A stretch of DNA of 64,000 bases from Echinostoma caproni (Eukaryota > Platyhelminthes > Trematoda > Plagiorchiida > Echinostomatidae). The notes under the pieces were generated by a model. That model did not search any database. It saw only the letters and a program-made list of their open reading frames with translations, and was not told where the DNA came from. Position 1 is the stretch's first letter. Every line of letters starts with the position of its first letter. Location: contig UZAN01039907.1 of assembly GCA_900618425.1 (NCBI GenBank), positions 33,069 to 97,068 of the forward strand, given 5' to 3'. This document shows positions 49,300 to 59,800 of the stretch, in pieces. Both the position numbers and the translations under genes were made by a program.

Positions 49300-52200
49300 T
49301 AGTTGAATGGAAAAGAGAGCAAGAACAAAAAGAATAGACCGAAGAGATAGTCGGTCCACTGTCGTGACAAGGAACAATACATCGACAAGATAAAAACGTT
49401 TGCACACATTTTTGTTAATATTGTTTCTTTGGTAAACCAACACCAACAGATTTCAAAATTTGTGTAACACGTTCATTGTGCCAAAGAAAACAAAATCAAA
49501 TATACGAAATAAGCTTTCTTAATCATTTAATAACTGATCATTCACAAGTATAGCACTAAATATTGTGTAGTACGGTGCGAAGTGTATCTTATTACTTTGT
49601 GTACAAAGTTATCCTGCATACATCAACATTTTGACTGATCCCCCCTTGATCATTAACTTCTTTCAGTTACTGAGCTCGAATTACATTCTCGCTAGATAAT
49701 TGACCCTAGCAAGGATAGTAACTCGATGAAATGCTTTTTTCGTTGAATATCAGAGTGGTCAATTAATCTGATTCCGATGGCCTCAGTCCTGCGAAGTAGA
49801 AAAAAGCGTAATTATTTCGATGCTAACTTGGGAATACGATAAATGGTTTTGAACTTAACAAAGTAGTCTTGATGTCTTGAAGTGAATCTCGAGTTCGAGG
49901 CTGGCGCCCAATGATCCTGGATCCTTTCGTTGGATACCCCACAAACTGTGGTTGTAATAGCTTGAGAATGAACACCGGAAATTTCATTCGTTAGCACTTT
50001 TGCCGTTACCGCGAAACTCGACTGTGTTTCTCAAGAGTTCGACTACGACAACAACTTATAACGCACTACTCGACGTATTTCATACGATGCTAAACAGTCA
50101 ACGTGAGAGAAAAGTGCTGGGATTATTGAAATGAAACACCGAGAAAAAAACTCCAAGTTGTTAGCTCATTTTCTCTCGAATGATAGATCAGTAAAATTAG
50201 TACTATTGTTATGTACGATGAACCAGGACCAATTCAAAATGTCAATTCACCCATTACCCCACATGTAACCATTTAAACTAACCCCGAAGTATATGACCTC
50301 ACCACCCGGTTTCATCCCTCTTCTTTCCCTTGTCCTCTTTTTTCCTCGGTTCTCCCAACCATTGGCTTTCAAGTCTTGTTTTGTCATTCTTAACCATTCT
50401 TCGTCACATCCATGTTGTGCAATCAACGTGTATTCATTCTGACATTATTTACTGCACATCTGTTCATTATATATATTTATATCGGAGGAAGAAGTTGTTG
50501 AAAACGAGCTTGTTCGCTGTTCGTATTGTGCTGTCAGTGTCACAGGGGGAATCTTCAGTGATTTTTTCTTTCGTCCAAGTTTGTTAGATTTTCATTCGGT
50601 TCCTCATTATACTCAACTTTGGTAAGTTGAAGATGTGTTTATTGTCATAAGGAAAGGAAATATTTCACAGTGGATGTTCCATGATAGACCGAATTAATTG
50701 TAAAATTTAGATGTCTTAGCTGTGTCGATTACCGGAGAAATGGACCCATCAGGAGTGCTGTAAAGTCTTGATTTCACTTCTCTCTAAAAGCGTTCTACAA
50801 AACGGCTTCGATGATCACCGGCCCGATCGGATGATTGATCGTATTCGGCAAACTGGAGAAGTAAACTGTCTCAAAGTGGTAGGATCCAATGGACTGGATA
50901 CTGTTCACTTACCCCCTTCCTTTCACCTTTACCTAGTCCTGAATTCCATTAAATAAAGTCTTCACACACCGCTCTGTACCTAACCGTGACCTAGGAAACT
51001 TTCTTGCTTAGGCTCGAGTAATCTGACAGTAACGTGACCGTGAACAAACCAATGATTAAATTATTTTTTAGAATTCTTATCGACATAGTTTGGACTCTGA
51101 CAATTGCAAAATACAACACAGTATGATTATTCTCAATTATCAGTCCATAATATTCCTATTTGCAGTTATGAAAGTGAATTTTCTTTGCTGTGCTTTCATA
51201 TTTTATCAAGGTTAGTGGAAGATCAAAGTATACTGATTGAACCATATGGTTTTGATAATGCATCGTGCAATGAAAATAATCGGCTGTCCCACTCCTAGAG
51301 ACGTAAGTGGAGAATCAACTGGAAACAAAGATGACAAAAAAGAGAACTAACCCCGTGAGAGAACTGGTGTCAAAAATGCCTTAGTGAAACACCTTCCACC
51401 TCGTCCACTAATTGTTCTGTGGTAGAACAAACTATTACGCTTGACAAACGAGTCACAAATACTTTATCGTGAGTGACTTATTCCACTAAATCTTTTGGGT
51501 TCATGACGTTCTCTTTCCTTTGCTTTGCAAGCTTATTGTTAGCTCTGATCCATGGAGGAACTGTGTACCCGTGTCCCCTCGAGGGCTTGTACCCCGAATA
51601 CCCCATTGTGAGTATCAGCGCTCTTCCATCGTTCCGTCGCCCGCTTAGCCTTGTATGCGCTGTCGCGCATCGGTCTCAGCTGAATAGTGCTTGGAGGGCC
51701 CGGAGTACGTTGGCAGTGCAAAACCACTTCTCTTATCGATTCTTCCTCCAATCGTTTTTGTTTATTTTCTCATTGATTAATTACAAATTTGTGCAGTCTT
51801 TGATCGTTTACTCCACGAGAGAACAGTTCCCGAAGCAAAATTTCTATTCAGAATTGATAACAATTATCTCTAATGGGAGGAAAATGAACGTCGTCAACGG
51901 CTTATTATGGAAGGCTCCTATTTAACCTTCAAATCTTTCATTATCAGGCGAGAACGCATGGCTCACGCAAGCAAAAGTGATTTATCACACTTGAAATCAG
52001 TAACAACCAAAAAAGTAAGGTAGTAGAACCGCCGCGCTCGTCCTACACCCGATGAGTTTGTTTTTCCCATTTAAAACATTCTCGGGATAAAAACAAGAAT
52101 CATTCGACTGAGGTTCGGCCCGCGTTCTATATTGATCAAATTAGAATAAAACAGTCGAAAAAAATGTGTTTTATTATCTGACTGACAAGCAAACATCTCA

Positions 52201-52330
52201 ATCAAAATTGCCACAAAACATGCACTTCTTAGCCTTTGTTGCCAATAGACAAAATTGCACCATCAGTGTGTTCTGTCAAATGTTCCAGTTTGAGGATTTA
52301 TGACATAAAATAGACGCATTCTATGTCACG
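49300..52330. other. Mostly spacer; one GC-rich island
   Basis: A GC-rich island at about 51,545-51,735 gives a 70-codon minus frame (51,539-51,751) and a plus frame. Neither has a domain or firm splice sites. Nothing else seen. Confidence 0.4.
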
Positions 52331-52332
52331 CA

Positions 52333-52461
52333 TCACTGATAGGCCTTGATGGTTTTCTTCTTCTTATATCCCTCTCTGGGATTGAATCGTGTTACGGCAT
52401 CCCATGCTCGAACATAAATCGTCTGGAGGGCAGCGTAATCTGGTACCTTATAGCGCAAACA
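52333..52461 (-). CDS. Candidate terminal coding exon, unknown protein
   Basis: Minus strand: acceptor GTTCCAG (AG at 52,462-52,463) after a pyrimidine-rich stretch, then a phase-0 exon of 42 residues ending in TGA at 52,333-52,335. It reads CLRYKVPDYAALQTIYVRAW followed by DAVTRFNPREGYKKKK and a short end. The mixed basic/aromatic sequence, GC content and clean frame strongly suggest coding sequence. It can be joined in phase 0 to the exon at 53,030-53,116, though other partners are possible. No family recognised. Confidence 0.55.
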   Translation of the reverse strand, partial: CLRYKVPDYAALQTIYVRAWDAVTRFNPREGYKKKKTIKAYQ

Positions 52462-53029
52462 CTGGAACACTTGGACCAGTCATAACGGAAGACGAGAATT
52501 GCTTTCTAAAACCTCCTCCAGATTGACGTCATTGATTTACGCATGCAGAATGACACAGTGTTTGACTCGCACCCGCCTCGGCCTCCTCGTGCTATCTTTC
52601 TTTACCTAATCACATCCAGTCACCTGAGCAGACTCGTGCTATTCACTCGACCGAATCGATTTCTGAAACAGAACTCAGGTTCGACATTCACATATTATTT
52701 AACAGACCTTAGAACACATAAAGAAACCCGCATATTTTTTTAGGTGATATCGTGGAGGCAAAAATCGGTCAATAAAAACGATGATTGAAATAGTTGTTGT
52801 ACCTTATATTCTAAAAAATCAAAACATTTCTTTAATACCGCTGATGTAGTAAAGTTGGCAAAAAATATCAACTCGTTAGGAAATTTCGTCGGTAAATCCG
52901 TATGTCTACTTTTTGTCCCTAATAAAGAACATCAACGATGCCCACCATCTAGTACGGTGTTATAATGGATACCTTACCAAGGATACCAGAATTTTCATAC
53001 ACACCTTTCGTTACTCTCCGATTTTATAC

Positions 53030-53116
53030 ATGTGCTGATAGAGTGCACTGTAAGGCCTGCATCTCTTGCTGTTCCCTTTCAACTTTTAACTTCACACATT
53101 TACCCGAGTGACTAGC
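53030..53116 (-). CDS. Candidate internal exon, coiled-coil-like
   Basis: Minus strand: TTGAAATTGTTTCAG acceptor (AG at 53,117-53,118), 29 codons in phase 0, then a GTATAA donor at 53,024-53,029. It reads ASHSGKCVKLKVEREQQEMQ and then ALQCTLSAH, with a heptad-like spacing of hydrophobic residues. Both ends are phase 0, as is the exon at 52,333-52,461, so the two make a plausible 3' end of one gene. A possible 19-nt micro-exon (TCTCAG acceptor, GTAAGG donor) lies just upstream at about 53,166-53,184. Confidence 0.4.
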
Positions 53117-53258
53117 CTGAAACAATTTCAAATTAGAAGCTCAAATTAGATCGTTCTTGCCTTACTGAGGAATAGATAAAATCCCTGAGAATGAACCAAA
53201 AACAAAATGAAAAATTAGGCATTCCGTATTGGATAAAACTTTAGAAAAAAACTAATTG

Positions 53259-53439
53259 TTATTTCCCTTTGTCGAGAAGTTGGTCCAACGCACCTCGTTC
53301 TGGCGCCGCCCTAGCATTTCCTGTGTTTCCGAAACTCTTCTCCGATGATTCCAACATGAATGATGCAACCCTGTTGCAAATCTCTTTAATGCTGTCCCTT
53401 AGTGCAGCTAACATTTCCCGTTCCAAGTGATAAGCTTTC
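53259..53439 (-). CDS. Candidate coding exon or short ORF, helical
   Basis: Minus strand: AACAG at 53,440-53,444, then an open frame to TAA at 53,259-53,261, including KAYHLEREMLAALRDSIKEI and VASFMLESSEKSFGN. It is amphipathic and looks coding. The acceptor has a poor pyrimidine tract, and the frame is the same as temptin exon 2, separated from it by two stops. It could be the start of a downstream gene (ATG at MLAAL) or an exon used in an alternative transcript. I cannot place it. Confidence 0.4.
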
Positions 53440-53471
53440 CTGTTTAATTTGATTTAGAACTCTAACTCGAA

Positions 53472-53846
53472 TTAAACTTCAGCAAAAAATGTCAAACGAT
53501 CGGAGTATACTTTTTCCTTTAAGGCTCGTTCCCTCTTAATTAGATTGAACACAGTATCAGGTTGAGTCACAGGTGGGAAATTACAACTTTTCTCGTGGAA
53601 AATATTCAAACGTAAAGCGTAAGACGCGATTTGGCACACTTGGTTGAATAACGCCAGACTCACTGCACAAGCATTCTTGTCAAGACAAGTTGCACTATCG
53701 ATCGGTGTGCACATGCCTGGGTGTGAGAGATTGGTCGTTCTGTTTGGCTGCATGCCGTTTGTCCATGTGCATTCCGGATCGCCTAGCTCTTCACCATTCG
53801 TCAAACCATCACCGTCGCTGTCGAGTTTGCACAATTCAGACCAATT
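53472..53846 (-). CDS. Temptin-like gene, exon 2 (terminal)
   Basis: Acceptor TTCTCTGGTTCAG, with AG at 53,847-53,848. 124 codons and a TAA. It carries the calcium-loop-like DSDGDGLTNGEE segment, four family-conserved blocks and a lineage-specific tail rich in Cys early and charged residues late. An alternative donor (AAA, then GTATAC, near 53,508) in phase 0 would allow splicing to exons downstream. Confidence 0.8.
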   Translation of the reverse strand, partial: NWSELCKLDSDGDGLTNGEELGDPECTWTNGMQPNRTTNLSHPGMCTPIDSATCLDKNACAVSLALFNQVCQIASYALRLNIFHEKSCNFPPVTQPDTVFNLIKRERALKEKVYSDRLTFFAEV

Positions 53847-56800
53847 CTGAACCAGAGAATGGAGAAGTAAAATGAGAAAAGTTTAGTTGTTCGTACGTTG
53901 GTGATCACGTGATGACACGCAGTGGTAATCCGTTGACGAAGCTTGCTAAACAATATCAAACGATCGATTTCCACCACAAACAGAACACTGGGCAATAATG
54001 GATCACCATTTTCAAATGCGATATTGATTGAATGTAATAATAATCATGTATATTACAAACTACTCAAGAAATCGGCTTGTCGAAGTAACAGCTCTCTCAC
54101 GCTTGTGTGAATTTTCTAGATAAAAGTAGTAAGACAATTTATACAAGATCCTTCATTGATGAGTGACGTATGAACATTTCAAGCAGAACACGTGTTTCAG
54201 AAATAAATCAAACCTTTCCAACTACCTCATCTTGAAAGTGATGCTATTATTCTTTGATCTGGAGGATAAAAGTGCAATATAATATCTGAAAACTTAAAAT
54301 ACCTATTTTTTGTAAATTGCATCGGTTTGTTCCAACAGATACCAACAGTTTGTACGCCCTTCTAAGTTTCCACGTTCTAAGTGACACCTGCTCAAAATGA
54401 TTTATACATTGATCGCAAAATGTATCTTGAAAATAGTGACAGTTATTTCATCGTTCTTGAGAGTTTAAAAGCAATAAACGCTTACCAAACTTGAGTTGAA
54501 ATTATAGAAACTTGAAATGCTGACTTACTGTACTATTCAACCTGCTCTGTGTCATAGGTTGTGTTGTGCAGCGCACTATTGTGAGCAGATATGCCTACAT
54601 TTCAGTCAAGTCATCCATAAAGACGTCACAGAGGAACACACACGAAAACCAAAAACTTATACGGAATAAAAAGAAAAAAAGTTCCTTCAACTTACGAGGT
54701 TCATCCGCAACTTAGTAGTCACACTTACTTTGTCAATGTGGACACGGGTAATTTTATAAATGTTTATTCACTCAGAAAAGAGTCAAAATCTCGACCTAGT
54801 TTAAGTAGGGGAACGACTGGCAGATAAGTTGGAATAAAGGGAGTTTAGGTAATCAGGAAACATTTTGTGAACAAAAGGTTTGTATTTTATATTTTTCTGT
54901 ATGACTTTTTATAAGCTCGGATGCTTGCATTTCAGTTAGAAAATACACTAGTTGTCACAGAATCCGTGTGGAGTTTGCACGATTTGAATACAAGGGAGTC
55001 TATAGGAACAATTCAAAAGCCATATGACTAAGCCATGAAGTAAAACAATGAAGCTGTTTTTACTGGTTGCATTGCACCACATTTTTGTACAAACTCCACA
55101 AGAGTTATACATACTCGACTGTCTTTTTTACTATTCACACTCATAGTTGGCGACCACATCGAAAAACGACTAATTTTTCCGAGGTCCCCGACTTCAGCCA
55201 AAAGTATAACAAGTCTTACTCTGGAAAAACATTATCACTTGATTGAGTTACCACAAAGTATGCATATTGAGATTGTTAGCATAGTACAAAAGCTATACGG
55301 TTCCTCTGAAATGAAAAAACGTGCTGGCATTTTGTATCCAAAGCGCACTTTATCAGATGATTATGGCTTTGGCCAAGGCAAGTAGTCCTGGGAGAAAAAG
55401 ACCAATGGTGATCCATCTGGTATCCAGCATGGTTGTTTTACCACTGAGCTTCATGTATCCATGCAACCGTTTAAATACGGTTGTTTGTGGTGTGTTGAAA
55501 GCAAATTTATAACAATTGTATTGTTGGAGTGAAGTGAAACCGATGGTAAACACCATTCAGTGTGTAAGATTTTGTCTACTTCGCGTAACTTACTTCCTTC
55601 GTTTTAGACTAGGCTGTTTTACTCATAAGATTTCGTTGAAGACAGTCAAGGACAACCCAAACTGAAACAGTGCATTATCGAACATCTCATAAAAGAATAA
55701 CAATAAAATGGCACCTTTCTTCATTACAATTCCAAAACAAAATATAAACACCAAAAATTTAAATCAGAAAGCATAAATTAATTTCAAAAATTTGCCTTCA
55801 TAATGATTGCATAAAATAGAAAACTTGCCGTCCTATTGCATAGAATATTTCAATAACAGAGGAAATCTTTCTTTGTCACTTAACCCTCCGCTGCTGAATG
55901 CATATCTTAAAGCTACATTATCCAAATACTGTTTTTTGTCCCATACATTGAACAACGTTAACTAGCTTCCACTTTCTAATACCTCTTTAATACGTTTTAT
56001 TGGAATTGATGGTAAATCATCCTTTACTTGGACGCAGATAACATTACGCATTGGAAAATGTGAAACAAACTTAATTCCAGTCGTAGGCTAAACCGTGCAA
56101 CATATTATTTAGGCTGCATTTCTGTACTGTTTCAGATATTATTTTCCTCAATATTTTTTAATAAGTGTAAACGACCCAGATCAATCACATTGCTATGAGC
56201 CATACATATCGGGGTTACATACAAAACTAACTACAATAATAGAAAACTGTCCTTGAATCTGATAATTGACTAGTTTGTACTTAGCTTCATATGTGCTTAT
56301 ATGATCGTCAAAATTGCATAAAAAAGCGACGGTTAAACTGCAATCAGTTTCAGATTCAGTTTCTAAAACCATTAACCATGCACTATTGTGCGCCAGTTTT
56401 GGTTGCTGTCTTTTGGTTATCCATTCGGATGAACATAAGGAGAGAGACAGGAAAGGTTAGAAGTAGGATCGAAGAGAAAATTCAGGATTTCATTGCATTG
56501 ACTTTGCAGAGAAATTGAGAGGTTACCATCAAGGGAGCCTAACGGGACCTATGCAAAACAGACTCCCGGCCAGGGTTTTCATACCCTAGTGCCAGATCTT
56601 AGCTTGACCACCCTTGACTTTGTTCCACCCACTACCCGCCTCGGCAAACATCGCTCGCCGTTGCAACCTATTCGGTGGCATGTTTAACACATACAATAAA
56701 CCGTCATAAATTAATTTATTAACCACCATTCAATATGTGCTAACGGAGAAACTAGAAGTAATACCATCTAATAATACTAATCAGCGTTTTTTGTTTATCA

Positions 56801-59800
56801 AAAGCTTTTACACTCTATTGGTCTAGTGAGTTGTAACTTGAAGCATTGTGTCGCAAGATCCTAGACTTCCGGTGTCTGAGTTTTCGTGGCACCAACCACT
56901 CGATGCCAACCGGCATTGAGCATAGCAAAACGCGATAGGTAACAAAACAAACTCGACTGTAAAGTCCTGTTAACTTAATTACCTCAAAGGTGGAACGCGA
57001 TGTCGCCGGAGAACATTCCTCCGTTCTGGGTCACGAATAAGTAAGCATGGTCGAAATGTTCTGCAAAGCTTCTGGCTTTCCCATTTACAGTCAATTGCAG
57101 TGTCTTACATAATGAGTGAATCACTTCAGGGCACCGTGCATCTATTCTGTATCCCGATAACTCTAATCTATACGAGTTTTCTATCTCCCCCTTGACTCTG
57201 GTCTCAACATTTATTTTTTCCTTCTGCTCTTTTATCCTAATAGGAAGTCTTGAGGCAGCAACCAAATCCGCCTCAAAAAGTGTACGGTTAATGGTTTTAT
57301 AAACTGAAACTTAACTCATAAATCAGCAGATCTATAGCATCTACTTCTCATAGCTATTTCGAGTTACGTATCATAGTCTATCTTAACAGCCAAGTCTTCG
57401 GAGGCATAAAACCACAAGGAGATCAGAATATTATCATAACACCGTCACGCAGCTTAAACCACAGACTATTTTGTTCCTAACCGTATATACTATATTTCGC
57501 GCTATTGGCTGGACCATATAATGAAACTGTTTGTTGATTGATGGGCTATTGGAGAAATATTTCTACTTCTTTTAACGTTATTCCTTAGATTGGATTAGCG
57601 TCTACGACAAGCTTATACCAAGATTTTTCGTATCCAGTAGAGTGTGCAAAGTTGTACTGTTTCCCCGTTTTTTCCAACTGTCAACTGCAGGTTGTTTAAC
57701 AGAATGTTTTGTTCTACCTAGCAGATGGTGAAGTTAAATTCCTTCAGGGAATAAGCCGATAATATCAACTTGCTGAGTTACAATACACAGGCCGTTAAAC
57801 TTGTTTTCGAACTCTTGGTGACCAGGGGCATGATATGCGTTTTCCATCAACCGAATTTAACGATTTTGTGGCCGTACTCGCCCTTCGTAATGTTTACCTA
57901 GACACGGTTGAAAGCTTTATACTAGCTGGAGGTGAAGGTAGGGAGGAAATCGCATCAAAAATAGGATGGCTTTCTTCAATCTTTAACATCTGTTGCACCA
58001 ACATAAAATTCAACTTCCCCTTGAGGGAAGATTTTATATTGCTATGGTTCATTATATTGACCTTACGGTTGCTGAACATGGTCTCTCAGCGCTCAGAATG
58101 CTAATCCATTTTCTTTAATTCACCATCGATGGCTTTTAAACATTCCTCGTATTTGATTATAAAACTGAATAAATTAAGACAAGGTTCGTCATTTTATACA
58201 TCCAAACCTCAAAGTGCACTAGTGTTGTTCTTAAGAAGGTGATATATATTGTTGTAATCCCGGATGCACAAAACACCAATTACAGTGTAGGCCGCTTCCA
58301 AGGAATCTAATGAAGATCTATGAAATTGAGTGTGCTTCGAGAAAATTATGAGACAATTATTGAACAAGGTAAAATGAACAATTACTATTCGGTGTTTTAT
58401 TGAATTCTCATAGCACCAGATAAAACATTTTCACCTTAACATTCAATCACTAATTTATTCTGTGTACGCTATCTGGGTGCGACTTTGCGCTTTGCAAGTT
58501 AAAATTTGATATTTTTTATAGCAATGAGACACAATGCTAGAAAATTTAAGGACAACACACACTAGCTTGATAAATGTTTTAGTGAAGTTGAGCAACATAC
58601 AGCAAAAACAATGGAAAAATAAAGTAAACTATACTAAGCTTGTTATTCATGTACATCACCAGTGAAAATTTTCTGCACCTGACCAATTAGGCTTAGGGGT
58701 TCTTCATTTTACGTAATAAGCCTCCGCAAACTAGCAAATTTGAAACGATGGCTGAATTTTCATTGGGAAATCGAGTTGGTATGTCTTAGATAGCTTACTT
58801 ATTCCCCATTGAGGCGACAAATTTGATTGTACTGGTAAAAATATGATATGATAAGGTATATTGCAGAAGAAACAGGGATTAACACTGTCAACTCATTCTT
58901 AACCGATGTGGCCTGATTACATCTTGGACTATCCGGTATGTAGTATTTCCTCTGACTACCTGTGAGTTACTAGATTCAGCTTTCAACTAGATAAATATAC
59001 TGGATCTGCTGGTTATGTCCAAAATAAATCAAACAAGGGCTCAAATAATTCTCAATTTTATTTATTTATTCTGTGTAATATAAATATTACGCTGAAACTA
59101 AAATGAGTTTCTATTAGATTTTTATAGAAAAATATATCAAACATTAAATACAAATGTTTATTGCTGCTTTTGTACAAACAAACATTGTACCACAATATGG
59201 GGTGAACACATTTTGTGACCGTAAGTTCATTTTTTGTTTGAAATTACTAAAAATCCTTTTATTTTGACTGCTTAAAAACAATACGAATGACTTTCCCAAC
59301 CACCAGAAATCATGTTGTTTTTATGAAAGTATTTTTTTCTGTGTAGTTTGCGGTATATATGAACTGACTATGAATCATCTGCTTTCGCCACATTCAGCAA
59401 AAGACTACTACAGAGAAGATAAACTTTAGTAATTGTATTCATATAAACAGATTCGTTTTAAACTTGCAACTACTGACCAACAGAGCAGTGTAAGAGGAGC
59501 AGACAGTATTAATTCCTATTTTCAAATGACAGCCATTGATTGATATCTGCGTGCTCAAGGAGAGTTAACACTGTATTTTTGTTGGTTTAGTAGACGCGCA
59601 GTTAACCTTCTTGATAAACTTTATTGTCTTACTTATATATTTTAGAGCCAAACTGGGTATTCTATGCTCTTTCCTTTGTCTAGGGCCGAGGACACCGGAA
59701 CTGAGATCTTTTCTACCGCTAGATCACTTCAGATTACCTCCAGTTTATTAAATCAAACTAGTTTTTACACAACCACAAGTTTGAAAAGAGGAAAATCAAA

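Noticed and set aside
53472..57283. Middle exon 56,984-57,283 as part of the temptin-like transcript
   Set aside because: Its acceptor phase is 1 while temptin exon 1 ends in phase 0, and direct joining of exons 1 and 2 already completes the domain.
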